Assembly: GCA_902728285.1 (NCBI GenBank)
Contig: CACVBU010000749.1
Coordinates: forward strand, 1-64,000
Source: Clytia hemisphaerica
Lineage: Eukaryota; Cnidaria; Hydrozoa; Leptothecata; Clytiidae
DNA: 64,000 nucleotides
Reading direction: 5' to 3'
In this document: one piece after another, positions 1 through 12,424 of the stretch
Layout: each line of letters starts with the position of its first letter
How positions within the stretch are numbered: position 1 is the first letter of the stretch
Program-made: the position numbers and the translations under genes
The notes under the pieces: model-generated
The model's input: the letters and a program-made list of their open reading frames with translations, nothing else
The model's database searches: none
Told to the model about the DNA's origin: nothing

Positions 1-636
1 ACAACTGTTTAAAGTTTGCTCGCAAACTTTGTAGCTACTGCACTTTTTTATGTGATCTCAGCTGCCTGACTAACGGTTAATAAAGAATAATATCAAAATC
101 AAAATCAACACAAAAAAATTCGGAATAATAAGCTGTACCATTAGTTTCTCTATCTGCTGGACCCATATTTGTCTCAAGCTGCGAGCTACGTGTATTATAA
201 ATGCCTAGCCAAAGTTATAAGGTTAGAGGTGTGTAAAAAGAAATTAAATTAAAACAAATCAAATCAAATTAAAACAAATCAAAAAGTGTAGAGTTATAGG
301 TTGGTAAATGGTAGTATTGTTTGGAATTTCAGTTGCATCTGGTTGCAATATGTGAATATCTTAACGAAGTCTTAAAACCCTGACTACTTAGTTTAGTGAA
401 ATGAAAATTTGTCCATATCCTAAAATTAAATTAAAAGTCAGAAAGTTTCAAATTATTTTAAACGTTTCCCCTGAGATATAAAGGAAAAAATAGCAGGTGT
501 TAGATTGCACCTGCTGCTGCTAATAGGGTTAAACCTTCATCAAAGACATTTTACAATTGGGTTAGGTTTGCCAAAAGTTGATCAATAATGACATTAACAC
601 TTAATAAAAACAATTAGCAGTGTCATTTTTAACAAA
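1..636. other. AT-rich non-genic stretch
   Basis: No coding region is supported. The first ~110 bases, ending in a run of AATCAAAA-like units, resemble the 3' tail of a LINE copy, and 240-290 is an A-rich AAATTAAAACAAATC simple repeat. Neither can be assigned to a family by eye. Confidence 0.4.
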
Positions 637-1235
637 GGTCGTGTTCACACTGCAGACCTTCCTTAATTAAAATGTAGTTAGGAGAATCCTTTGTTGACTA
701 CAATACAGAACGTGCATTTAACAAAGAGTCGAACGCGTAGTATTGTAACTTTTAATCGATCTTCTTTAATTAAAAGTCGTAAGCTCTATTGTCTTAAAGG
801 TAGGATAGAGGCTTCCCTTAAAACAAAAAAAATTATTAAGGAAGATACATTAACATGAACAAAAGGAGCGTTTCGTGCAATAAAGTATTTTCAGCAAAAC
901 AGAAAAGATAAAAATGAGGGAAAAAATGTAAAAATTGAATCATATGAATCAGTGTTGTTGATGCGTGAGGACGATTAATCTCAAAAACTTCCCAGAAAAT
1001 GGAGTACAATCTCTATTAATCAATACGTTTACGAATTTCGAATGGCGTATGGGTATCAATGCGATCCAATAAACTTTAACCAATATGTGGCTTACATGAG
1101 ATTATCAATTAAAAACGACCAATAAGAAGGCTTAAGCAAAATCAATTATATGTTACCAAAAGATTTCGTGAAGCTACAAAGTTTGTTTGTTGTTAATGGA
1201 TTTAATTAAGGAAGGTCTGCAGTGTGAACACGACC
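637..1235. mobile_element. Non-autonomous DNA transposon (35-bp TIRs)
   Basis: A 35-bp terminal inverted repeat beginning GGTCGTGTTCACACTGCAGA (637-671) is repeated in inverse at 1201-1235. The 599-bp element is flanked on both sides by AAA, a possible 3-bp target duplication. A GG start with a 3-bp duplication would suit PIF/Harbinger, but AAA is weak evidence in an AT-rich genome. The interior holds no long ORF, so it would need a transposase supplied elsewhere. Confidence 0.75.
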
Positions 1236-1311
1236 AAAGTCTCCCACCACGTGCAAGAAGTCTTTAGAGAATGCACAATTGTACCAGTAGGTCATGTGAT
1301 TATTGTTATTA

Positions 1312-2307
1312 AAGTCTGTCCAGATATAATTGGCAGTGGAAACAAGAATGCCTTTAACTTTTGATAGTCAAATATGATTATGGAAATCTTTTTTGCTTGT
1401 TTTAGAGAATCAAAAGCGCTATATTTGAATGTATTTTTGGTTGAAAAATTCGCGATTTTTAGCGGTTAAATTTGCAATTGTAAAAATTGAGCTTTTTTTC
1501 TACTTATGCTATAACGTTCATTTTTACACCAGTGGTAGTTCAACCTTAGGATAAGAAGTTTGTTAAATTTCAAGGCGAACAGAAAAGTCCTTCGGAAGAT
1601 ATGGGACCCGAAATACCCCTTGGTAGCACTTTTCTGTGAAATATCAAATCTCCAACTTATTACTAAAAACGGGGGTAGTGATATGATAAAACAGTTTTTC
1701 GATCATAACACATTTTACGATCTCTTTAATGACCTCATAGCCAAACTGTGTTTAGTGTTTTGGGAATTAGCAAAGTTCTTTAATGACTTCAATATAAGTT
1801 CTTGCTTATCTTTTCAATAAAAACAATTAAAAATACTGTGATTTCACTTCGTTTCGAAATAATCAATGATACCAATAATACCAATGCACCAACACTTAAC
1901 ACTTTCCAACTTTTAATTGCACTGTTCAAAAAAGATAACATAGCCCCTGTTTTTAGCAATAAGTTGGAGATTTGATATTTCACAGAAAAGTGCTACCAAG
2001 GGGTATTTCGGGTCCCATATCTTCCGAAGGACTTTTCTGTTCGCCTTGAAATTTAACAAACTTCTTATCCTAAGGTTTAACTACCACTGGTGTAAAAATG
2101 AACGTTATAGCATAAGTAGAAAAAAAGCTCAATTTTTACAATTGCAAATTTAACCGCTAAAAATCGCGAATTTTTCAATCAAAAATACATTCAAATATAG
2201 CGCTTTTGATTCTCTAAAACAAGCAAAAAATATTTCCATAATCATATTTGACTATCAAAAGTTACAGGCATTCTTGTTTCCACTGCCAATTATATCTGGA
2301 CAGACTT
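1312..2307. mobile_element. Foldback (long inverted repeat) element, TA-flanked
   Basis: Bases 1312-1675 reappear almost perfectly inverted at about 1945-2307, giving arms of ~360 bp around a ~270-bp loop. The outer ends are AAGTCTGTCC and GGACAGACTT, each flanked by TA (1310-1311 and 2308-2309), as expected for a Tc1/mariner-type TA duplication. Short open frames inside the arms (for example 1560-1820) are symmetric by-products and not genes. Confidence 0.8.
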
Positions 2308-4870
2308 TAGTAGCTTCATCAAAGAAAACATGATTACACATGATAGACTAATATTTAAGGACTTCTTTTTTTAGAGTGTGGGTGTTGCATAAGGTACATT
2401 TGCGATTCTAATTGGTAATTTTTTGTTTTACATTTTGATTTTCGTAGAAAGACCAGAATATTGGTTTTCCAAAAGTTAAAGATGTCATCCATAATTGCAA
2501 AATCTTACAGCAGTGCTTGAAAAAAGTGGAAAACAAACTTTATAATGTGTTAGACCAAAATCACCCATCAAAACTAGAACATTGATCTGAACCCGCTGAA
2601 TGTGTGACGTCATAATTATTGCTTTCAGTTTGATGTGTGTACTCCGTCTTGGTGGAATTCTTTAATGGCACGAACACAGAATATACAATGTCTTTAAGAA
2701 CAAATTTCTAAAAGGCTTTTGATGTTCTGTATTTATTTCTTTTCGGATTAAGAAATTCCATCTTTTATTGTTCTAATGATTATAATATTTCTTTATAAGA
2801 TTTTTGTCTTTTTAATCTTTGTGTAAACTTGCATATGTTTTGCATATTTTCCAACTAAATCCAACCACGGCTTTTTCGTTTCTCTATTTTTGCATACAAT
2901 TCAAGATGGCGGATGGAAAGGCGAAAAGGTCTATGTTTTGATTTTTTATGGATTTTGAGACTTATAAAGGAAAGTTCAATGTTTCAAATGTTGTTTTTTT
3001 ATTTTAGTGTAGCTCTGACATACACCCACAGAAGTGGCTGCTCATACTTATTGACCTAAAAGCTTGAAAGAATGTTTTGAAACTTGTATTTTGTACAACT
3101 GATTTTGCTTGGATGTTTTCTTATTTTTGTCCAAGATGAAGGCTCAAACACCAGTCAAATTATTACAGGTATGTTCATGTTGGGATATCATCCATACGAC
3201 ATGATGCCATAGTTATCACTCTTTGTTAACTTTGTTATTTTGTCGTTGTATTTTGTATATAGCTGAAATGAGAAAATATTGTAATATAGTATTAGAAGCA
3301 GCATATGATTTTAGGATAGTATATAATATCATGTTATAGATTATATATTATGTTATTATGTTTTCCCTACCTTGCTGACTCATCTGATAGTGTCTGGATG
3401 AATGTAGCATTTGGAGTCAGCAAGCCCCCCCCCCCTGGTTTCTGTTTGCCTTGTTTGCCAGACTGCACTGTCATGCTCTCTGCTCCAGTCCCCTTTTGCT
3501 ATAAAGCCTTTGCATGCAGGCAGTTCCAGTTGGCCCTAGAGTCAGTGCTACTTTGACTAGCAAAATAAAGTGAAGTTAAAGTGCTTCGTCTGGTAAGCCT
3601 TTAACTCAACTGTAATTTGTACACTATTGATTTATTGATTTGGTATATCTCAAGATGTTTTAAAAAAAGAGATTTATACATAGGATTTATAAATCCTCTT
3701 CGTCTCAGTCAACTGATACCCGTACTCATAAATAACCCGAGCCAACATTCACTTATGTAATGATTACTTCTCTCTTGCTATCTGCTTGATTATTAGAAGG
3801 AATGAAGCATTTTTCAGAATAATTATAACTTAACGTGTGCGAAATGTCTGTTGAGCTTTTTTAAGCGGTTTCGATGATCAGTTTTTTAGGTTGCATACTT
3901 TTTGCAATCAGACTTCAAAAACCTTTCATGATAACTTTTTAATAGATTTGGAAGATAAACAAATACCAACTATAAGTTTTGGAAAGTATTTCTTGGGTTG
4001 AAAAGGTCATAAAACTCCAAATTAAATGATACTGTTTCCAGTTTTGTAGCCATGACATTTTCACGTGTTCAAAGGGCATTCCAGCAGCAAAAGATTTAGC
4101 ATTTTTGTCAGGTGAAGATTCAGATGGTTCCATGTACAATTGCCTGATATCATCTGAAAAAATTCTTGGAAAATTTTCAATACTTCAAAAGATATAGAGG
4201 TTTTTGCTACTTTAGTTCTTACAAAAAGTTGTTTCCTATAAAATGATAAATAAATTTTGAAAACTGCAGGCCAATCGGATACTGGTATCTGGTCACGTGT
4301 CATAGTTTTTCCCAGTCCCCGAACGCGGTTTTGTAAAATTCCGCTGGATAAACATTTCAGATCATCATATGCCTTAGCAATGGTGATCAGTTATGAGATT
4401 ATTATAAACATAGAATTTTTTTATGGCAGTGGTCTGGAGGGATCGAAATAGGGAACGGCTGTCGGGTATAGGAGCTCTCACAGTAGTTTCTAAGAAATCA
4501 ATTCAAAGTTTGTTTGCTACTATTTTGCTGACGCTATCTGAGATTAAGCGATCTCACGGTACATAACTTTCCAAAATAAAAAAAAGACAGAATAAGCTAG
4601 CCTAGTTAACTAAGCTCGTCTCCACAAGGCTAGGACACACGGCTTTTGGCAATATAGCGTTTTCGGCGCTTTAAAAAATTTTTATATTTACGGATTTTAA
4701 GTTTGCCTTGGAATACTGGTTTAGGGAAAGGGCGCGTTCATAATATGAACGCAGGATTCGGTGAGCTTCTGATTGGTCAGAGTGGGTCACGTGGTAAAAA
4801 ATCGGGAGTTTTCGTGAGCGATAGAAGTTTATAATTATTTTATCAGAAAAGGAAGTAGAAGAGGATGGGA
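2308..4870. other. No supported gene
   Basis: No conserved exon is recognised. Two things stand out: a short ATG-starting stretch at 2906-2929 followed by GT, and a comparatively GC-rich block at about 3390-3545 that begins near an 11-C tract and is followed by AATAAA near 3564. Bases 4730-4800 hold CpG-containing sequence with CACGTG and ATTGG motifs that could be promoter-like, but no gene follows on the plus strand. Confidence 0.4.
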
Positions 4871-4899
4871 CTCATTGAATGCAAGATCTTTCTTCGATT

Positions 4900-6829
4900 A
4901 TATTATGATGCGACTATTACCATGAGAGAGCCGAGAGATATATTTGGAAAACTGTAAATCGTGATCGGCGTTATCACCGGATCATTGTCTGAAGTTACCA
5001 ACTAGATTCGTCTTTATGTACTCTGTGATGCTTTCGTGTTTAACAACATTCCGTTTAAATCTTCTTACTTCATCGTAGGTTACTGAAGAACCAAGTCGAC
5101 TGAATTCAGTCAAAAGTCACCTTGAACCAAAAACTTTTTCCGAGTCAACACCCAATCCAACCATGATAGGAGAAATACATGACCGGGGTCGCGAAGCGCT
5201 GACGATGGTTTGTCCGATGCTGACTTGTTTTAGATCATTTTTTATGAGAGTTTCCATCAACAGACGTAGATAGCTCGGTACCCAGGATTTTCCAAATTCG
5301 ATGTCTTTGATCATCTCATGTGAGGGATATTGAGTTGTGTCAAACACGGTGGACTTTAATTCACCAAGTATCAATTTTGCGGCTTACTTGATGATACGCT
5401 TTGACCTCTTCTTCATTTTTCTCTTCCCTTCTGGTATACCACTCGTCGTTGATGAGCGTGCCGCAAGCATTGCGGAACATGACAACGTCTGACCTGCCTT
5501 CCACCTCTGCAAAGAAAAGAGATGACCCGTATCTCTCTTGAAGTTTCTCCTTGAAGTATTTACGATGATAAATAGCCTCAGAATCAGCCATCTCTTTCAT
5601 TATGTCATGCAACTCGCCGATTGAATGCAAATCACCATCGGCTTCTAACCAATCGCAAATTGCTTCAAAATGTTTTTTTTTTTTTTTGGCTTTATGGTCT
5701 TCCCGCCTGAGGAAGCGGGCCAAACTTATCAGTGAATGTTTTCCTACAATCATCGTGATACTTGGCATTAGCTTGAACCAAGTCAATACATGGTAAAACA
5801 CGACTTTTAACTTTTTGTGCCCAATCATCGTTACGAGCGGCACAAATATCAATTACGGTGTCACGAAAAGGAATTAATGTCACTTTAAGAGATTTCCTCC
5901 TGCCAGGGTGTTTAATGTCGAACAATTGGCATTTTTCCCCACAGAAAAAGCAATGCTCCTCAAAGATGAAAGTTTCTACAGAGTTTCTTGTCTCCTTCTT
6001 TCTGACTTTAGCACCTTTTCCATTTTTGACTTCAGCTTTGCGTTTTCGAATAGCATTGCTTGCGTTTTTTTGACAGCTGGGATGAACTTTCACTTCAACG
6101 TTTTGCTCAGCTAAAGCTGCTTTCAAACGGTCGTTTTCGCATAGCGTTGCATGTTTTTCCAGTAGCCTGGGAATCCAAGCTCGTAATTTTAGAAAAAACA
6201 AAAAATACCTCACCTCACAAAGTTCTAAAATTATAGAGCTTGGTGCAGGTAGATTAGTCTGACATTTATATTAGTTATAAACAGTCTGTGTGTGAACCCT
6301 TGTTGACAGAGTTTCTGAACTTTGGAAACCCAGGCAAACACACATAATCAACTTACCATAAAACTCCTCCACAATCTATAAAGACTTTCAAAGCTACTAA
6401 AAACCCAATAGAAACATCAGCCACATGTATTTAGACTTCCAGCCAACAGCCATTTTGTTTTGAAATGAATCTATGTTTTCATTTTCATTTGTTTTTCTTT
6501 TTTCTGCAGAGTCAGCTTTTTCCATAAATTATGCGCGCGCATCGAAATAATCAAAATGCGCGCGAAAGTACTGCTAAGTAATACGCCGAAAGCTGGCCAA
6601 TCAGGCCGAACCTGCATTGCAGGGAAAAATCTCCCTGCAGGCGAGTTACCTGCGCCAAACGTTAAACCAGCAGCAAAAATATCATAAACCAGACTGTGAA
6701 AAAAGTTTAACGCTTGGATTCCCAGGCTAGTTTTTCCAGTTGAGGAATTCCTGACACGCATGCTCGTAGCTTTTCTTCTGTATTTGATTCACAGATAATG
6801 CAAGTTTGCTCTTCCGCGTTCTCATCCAT
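4900..6829 (-). pseudogene. Decayed multicopy zinc-finger protein gene (repeat family)
   Basis: Reading leftward, an ATG at 6829 opens a peptide with CIIC. After a 567-bp insertion (6163-6729) the frame resumes and carries a second Cys cluster (CFFCGEKC at about 5960-5940) and HDDC. The frame shifts near 5690, at or beside a 12-base homopolymer, and continues through GRSDVVMFRN and RPRSCISPIMVGLGV. It then meets TGA stops at 5119-5117 and 4984-4982, each followed by more recognisable sequence (SRLGSSVTYDEV, then GDNADHD). I recall this protein as a family present in many copies in cnidarian and some fish genomes and probably spread with mobile DNA; its function is unknown to me. From memory of relatives, both TGA codons sit where Trp is normal. 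A shift, two stops and an insertion mark it as non-functional. Confidence 0.7.
6163..6729. mobile_element. 567-bp TIR element inside the zinc-finger pseudogene
   Basis: The ends TAGCCTGGGAATCCAAGC (6163-6180) and GCTTGGATTCCCAGGCTA (6712-6729) are inverted copies. The 10-bp GTTTTTCCAG lies immediately outside both ends (6153-6162 and 6730-6739). Removing the element with one duplicate rejoins the surrounding reading frame without a shift, which confirms the boundaries. A 9-10 bp duplication is typical of MULE-like elements. The interior is non-coding. Confidence 0.88.
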
Positions 6830-6839
6830 CTTGAAAAAG

Positions 6840-9800
6840 AATGTTACGGTTAGATGGGTTTGGTTCAATCACATGATCAAAAAGTGAGCAAAACAAACCA
6901 ATTTATATACGTAAGTTCAAGTTATCAACAATAGAAAGAAACATAAGGCTTCCAGACCAGGGTTTTTTATACGGACTATGATCGTTTCAAGCTGTATAGG
7001 CAATGCAAATTGAAATCACCAGCCATTACTATTAAAAAGGTTTTCATACCTCTCATTGTTGGTGTAACATCTCTACGAAGAGTTGAGAAGTTAACCAGTG
7101 CGCCAGTACCAAACAAGATTCTGTATTTCTATCGTTTTTTCTGTTTTACTTTTCTTTATTATTCTAAATAAAACTCACATAACACTTCATAACATGTAAA
7201 AAATCGAGTTTTTTTTCACACAATTTCCCCGATTTCCCGATTTTTGCGAGGACTTTTGGACCAGGTTTTTCCCGAAAAACCCGATTTTTGATATTTTTAA
7301 GAAGTTCTTATTTTAATGCAATTCATAAATTCTAATTAAGATTTAATCAAAGAAGTTTTTTAGGCCTTAAAAGTTCATGACGTATAGGTCAACTTTGTTA
7401 CGAAAATTCGAATTCCGGGCATTTTGGGCAAAAAAGTACCCCTCAGGTTTGATTTCATAAAATTTTTTGCCCAAGGGCCTCATTGTGAGGCTCTGAGTAT
7501 GTTAATCTACATAAAATTGCGCTTCTAACGGTACCAAGAAACCTAGTGCGGAAATTTTTTCAAGGTCAAATCCTATTTCAGCCAGACTATATCAGAAAAA
7601 GTTTTCAAGACCTGATCCCGACCTGATAGTGCTTCTCTTGTTTTTGGGAAGAGTTGAACTGATGAAGAAAAAAGAATGCTATTCGTCGTAAAGACAGCAA
7701 AAGTTGCTTGTTTCCAGAATGGCAAATAATAAAGTAAAGATTTGTGATTGTATGTGGCAATATATGAGAGAGTACTTGTACAGATCCTATGCTGTAGTTC
7801 TGTATTTTGATGGGATTGCATGACATGATATTGTATTATACTGTAATGGATAGATGATAGACGAAGTTTCTTGTTGTTTTATGAATTTGAGACTTTATGC
7901 TCGATTTTACAGACAATGACATCTTTCGTTTTCGAAGAACATAAAATTGTCGGTGCTTATTTTCAGTGACAGCTATACGAATTCAAAACTCAAGAAAATG
8001 TTTTTTTTGGGGGGGATTGATTACATTGTTTTGTATACGGTATTTTAGCCTGCTGCTAGTCTAAAGTAATTTTTATTTATTTTGTTGAAGGTTATTTTTA
8101 TTATAAGCTTTGTAAAATTCATACAAAATTCTTTTAATGTCAAATCACCAGAATTTGTCTCTTGTTGACTTTTCCATAAAACACGAACATAACTTTTTGA
8201 AAAAAATGAACAAATTTTTCCTTCACTCTCCATCAGCACACTTTACAATAGAATTTCATTTTATATTTTACAAAAGGAGCGCATAAACTGTAAGACGGAG
8301 AGTTTGTTTATCTAATCTTACAATAAGAGCCAATCAGAAGATAGAAAAAAGACAAAAAAAAATTCTAAATAATGTTTTGAGATTATGTCCTGTGTGTGGT
8401 GTGATTTCATATTTTTGATATGAAACGAATTAAGTCAACGACGAATAATTATGCAAATTATGTGAGTTTACGTTATCCCTCGCCGCGAAATTTGAATTGT
8501 CGTTGTTGTAAGTTGATAAGCTACCGAGTTTACTGTCCCTAAGCTAGTTATTCAGTCACAACTTAACCACCAGATTTATCCAAGTGACTGAATCCAACTA
8601 GCTTAGATTTCTAGGCTAAGAATAAGCCAAATAGACGTTCTAACAAACGCATCAGCCCTTTTGAATTTGGTTTTACTCTAGAAGATGATTGGATAAAAAA
8701 TATGTTTTGATGATTAATCAAATAAATTTTACTCTAGGTCTAAATAACAAACACGTCCAATCAGAATTAAGACTATTATATATTGGTGTAAATTTGTTGA
8801 TTTATCTTAGAGTTTTCGATTAGCTATCTTAGATTTTTTAGTTCTAAAATACCTTGAGTGGCAATCCTTAAATTCAATCCACTTTTTTATTGATGTCTTA
8901 TCGATTGATTGGCCTGAGAAGAGGGTTGGTGAGGGATAAATAAATTGGGGGGGGGTTATAGGGGTTCGAGATACCGTCAAAAATTTTGCTGAATCCCGAA
9001 AATTGAAAAAAAAATAGTAACACCGTCACACCGGTTTGTACAGGTTCAAATACCGGCATAATGACAAAAAATAATGCCAAATACTGTCACCGTCTGATTT
9101 TAAAATACCTTTTTACCGTCTTTTTTTTCGTCAAATCCCGTGTAATAACGTACTAAAAAAGGGTCAATCCCTTCACACCGTAAAAGTACAAACCCCCTAA
9201 ATTATCAAAGGCTAAAAGATCTTGAGTATATATTGAAAAAGGTAAAGTTGAGAAGTTATACTCACACGTATACCCTCCTCTTTCTCTCTCTCTCCTCGCT
9301 CAGCTATCCTTACCTATACCCTTTTGTGCCTTTCTCACAGCCCTCTCCCGTCCCTTTTCCTGATCTGATATTATACTAGTTCTAAATCACAGTATCAGCA
9401 ATCCACAAAAAGTTAGCATCATTCCAGTCATTCTTATATGCATCCCTCATGTCATCTTTTCACAACTCATATGGAGTAGCAGCTAATGTAACGTTGCGGA
9501 GTGACCCAATGATGTACTTCAAGAAAAAATTGTTCTCTTATTTCACTTCAAAATGATTTTCCTGTCCCGATTGATCGAAATGTTTTGCTTTCAAACAGTT
9601 TTTATTTCCAGCTAGCGTGAGTATTTCAGAATGTCCACCATGTTTGTTGTCTGTACCCGACCCAAAACTACGGCAATTTCAGAAATTTATTCCTGGTACC
9701 AGCTGGTACAGGCTATTCAATGGATAAAGGATGATTTTTTATGTACACGCTAATATTGCAGTTACGGTTGCTTTAGCATAAACATAAAAATATATATAAA

Positions 9801-9990
9801 TCATCTTTTTAGGTGTAAAATAGGTTGTGCGTTCGTGTTGCAACGACATGAATATTTTTCTGGCGAACAAGCCCGCTACGTGAAGCAACAAATGCCCCTT
9901 CGGGGCAACAAATTAAACTAAAACGTGTTATGTAAAAACACATCCAAAATTTTGGATGTGACTAGTTTGAATTTCAAGGGAAGGCATTTT
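6840..9990. other. Long non-genic stretch with small hairpins
   Basis: No conserved exon seen on either strand. Features: a 65-bp hairpin at 8541-8605 (AAGCTAGTTATTCAGTCAC against GTGACTGAATCCAACTAGCT); a CCGTCA/CCCGAA-rich degenerate region at 8960-9180; a CT-rich tract at 9278-9300; and a perfect palindrome CACATCCAAAATTTTGGATGTG at about 9940-9961. Open frames here are short and look random. Confidence 0.45.
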
Positions 9991-10011
9991 TTCTAATTAC
10001 AGAGAGAATTT

Positions 10012-10205
10012 TGACCCACGAAAAAGTTGACACAAAAATAATGGCCCACGCAAAAAATAGTTACCCACGCAAAAAATATGTCCCACGCAAAAAATTTGAC
10101 CCACAAAAAGTTTGACCCACGCCAAAAATATTTTGACCCACGCACCCACGCAAAAAAGTGACCCACGCACCCACGCAACTTTTCGACCAACGTAACGCAC
10201 GTAAT
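10012..10205. repeat. Minisatellite, unit about GACCCACGCAAAAAATT
   Basis: About ten degenerate head-to-tail copies of a 14-20 bp unit (GACCCACGCAAAAA plus AT or T) run through this stretch. The overlapping minus-strand open frames rich in W-V-F-C (9993-10245) are translations of the repeat and not proteins. Confidence 0.85.
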
Positions 10206-10314
10206 TTAGCAGACTCGTGTGCATCAATGTATACAACTCAACCATCTTTGATTTAGTAATAAATAGATCCTTAGATTACGAAAAACCAATAAGAACGTCA
10301 ACGAACCAAGCTTC

Positions 10315-12196
10315 AACACAGGAACATACCAAAAGACATTTCTGCACCAAGTTAAAGTAAAAAATGTGAACGAGCATCCTCCAAAATTTGACCGTTATTT
10401 GTGTAGTTTTTCTATCCTAGAGAATTATCGTTACCATGACAGGACTATTGGTAGGCTTTTCGCAGTCCAACACAGGCTCCATTCGACACACTTTTTACAG
10501 CTTTTCAACTGATCAAGATAGCACTAGATTGAATAGTTTCTAAAGATACACCATTATCGGGTCATTGGCAAACAAACACTTTCGGATTTTGATTGGTGGC
10601 TCAATCTAATTGATTCGAGCTTTACCTCTGACTTTGCAAGCTGAATTTCAATTCTTGATTCAAGCAACTGATTTTGGTTCCCCTCCAAGAAGTGGTCGCG
10701 CACTCGTCGTCATTACAAGTAAAGGAGCTATAAATGAATATTCTAAGTTGATGTTTTCTAAACGATGTCCAAGAACATTGAGAATAAAAGAAAATTCGTT
10801 GGAATTCTTGGAAGTTGATCCACAAGTCTTACTCACAGATTCTTCAAACACCAATCATACATTTTCCATTACCAATAATGATGCGAATTTTAGGATTTCA
10901 CCACAAGGGAACATTGTCATTGTCAATCAACTAGATTATGAGATCAAGCAATTCCAAGAATTAGAAATCAAAGCTTCGAATAGCAAAGGATTTGAGGCGA
11001 GGTGTTTTGTTAATGTTTTCATTGAAGATGTGAACGACAACTTACCACAGGCAGTTGTTATTCCATTTGTGGCTCGAATCACAACAAATTTCACAACCAG
11101 GTCATTTGTTGCATATCTTAGAATCCAGGATGAGGACATTGTAAACCTAGCCTTCACATATTCCATCGTCTCTTACCGTGAAAAGCACAGGTCAAAATCA
11201 TATATTGACGCTGTGCCGACGAATCGAGATTCTATTCATCGCGCAATCAACGAAGACAAAATTAACCATGACGACCATCCAAGATCTTGGAAGAAGTTCA
11301 AAGTTGATATTTTAATTCCCGTCGTTGAAAACACAACAAAAAAATATCATCAATGCTTTTTAAAAAGAGTCAGTGATAGAGAATCATAACATAAAGTCTG
11401 TCTATTATTTCGATTCAATTAAAAGTGACATTTACATAGTTAATAGCTTAGTAATTACTGTTATACATTTGGGGATCATTTAAAAGATTTCTTTCGAAAG
11501 AAACTCACTTCGATTACACTTGGAGGTTTCTGGGGAATTCGTAAATAGTAAACTGCATACTGATACAGTCTGCTAGACATTAATAAGGTAATATTTGCTC
11601 TTCATCTTTGATTCTTTCTACAGAAATTAGATTGACACATGCGCGATAAAATTTATATTATTGGTCTTCAGAGGTTAATATATTCTTTGAAAACTTAACC
11701 TCTGATACTCAGTGTAATTGTCTCTGGTAACGAGGCTGGTTTGTTTAGAATCGAAGATGGAAATATTTTCACCATGAAGTGCATCGATGACACAGCGATA
11801 GGGTCTTATACTCTAAGCATCTCCGTTTACGATGGTGTATTTACGACAAAACAATCCTTTTCTGTTGTGGTCTACAAAGCCACCAACAAAAACATTGATG
11901 GACATTGTGGATTGGATTGTAATCCAATCACCTTCGCTTCGACCAGTACTTCAGACAGTGACGTCACTTTCACCAATGTCGAACAAAATGGTCAAATTCT
12001 AAACAAAACAGAACTTCTAGATCTTATCCAGTCTCCAGAAAGTGTCAACTACCTTGACCTTGAGAAAGGTATAGCCGCATGTTTGATCGAATTTTTTGCC
12101 GACAAGTATAATCGACTCAATATCACTGAATTATCTGTCGTTGATAATTACCGTCAAAAACGATCAACAGTCGTCATTCCCAGGACTCATCAGTGA
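10315..12196 (+). pseudogene. Cadherin-repeat region of a broken cadherin/EGF membrane protein
   Basis: Three cadherin-like stretches can be read. Bases 10340-10450 contain VNEHPPKFD, a variant of the calcium-binding DxNDNxPxF linker. Bases 10610-11173 contain QATDFGSPPRSG and then EDVNDNLPQ, a good linker. Bases 11717-12196 contain FRIEDGNIF and SISVYDG, then a membrane-proximal part with a furin-like RQKR. The reading frame is broken between 10440 and 10610 (at least one shift and an in-frame TAA) and is interrupted by a 543-bp transposon (11174-11716) whose 9-bp target duplication lies in the codons for IVS. The last segment ends at TGA after THQ. In animals such proteins are adhesion receptors; this copy appears dead. 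A live gene with assembly errors cannot be excluded. Confidence 0.72.
11174..11716 (+). mobile_element. 543-bp TACC-ended element, copy 1 (9-bp duplication)
   Basis: Starts TACCGTGAAAAGCACAG and ends CTGATACTCAGTGTA. It is flanked by ATCGTCTCT (11165-11173) and ATTGTCTCT (11717-11725), a 9-bp target duplication with one mismatch. Removing it with one duplicate rejoins the cadherin frame. A second copy lies inverted at 12590-13123, and two deletion derivatives lie at 40423-40498 and 41029-41099. It contains no transposase; the 9-bp duplication suggests a MULE-like source. Confidence 0.9.
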
Positions 12197-12424
12197 GGCT
12201 TGGGTAGGTGAGCAAAGACTGCCGTTACATATTTTTTTATAAGCAAGCGTATGCTCCTTTGTCAGGCACGTGCGTGTATGCTTAAGTTCTTAAAGCATCC
12301 AGGCATAGCTTATGTTTATTATATGCTTATGAATCATGCTTATGATTCACCCCGAGCTAAGTTTTTAGTGAAATTTGAGCAGTGGAATGTCTTTGTTTAC
12401 TTGACCTCTACCAAACCTTTTTAA

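Noticed and set aside
2906..3170. Possible two-exon start of a gene (MADGKAK then MKAQTPVKLLQ)
   Set aside because: ATG and splice-like GT/AG signals exist, but joining them in phase gives an immediate stop, and no further exon or recognised family follows.
4982..5119. Selenocysteine or altered genetic code explaining in-frame TGA
   Set aside because: The same gene has a frameshift and a transposon insertion, and the host genes here use TGA as a normal stop (Not and AGMO end in TGA).
10622..11166. Minus-strand open frames across the cadherin region
   Set aside because: They are antisense shadows of the cadherin-coding frame and show no domain.
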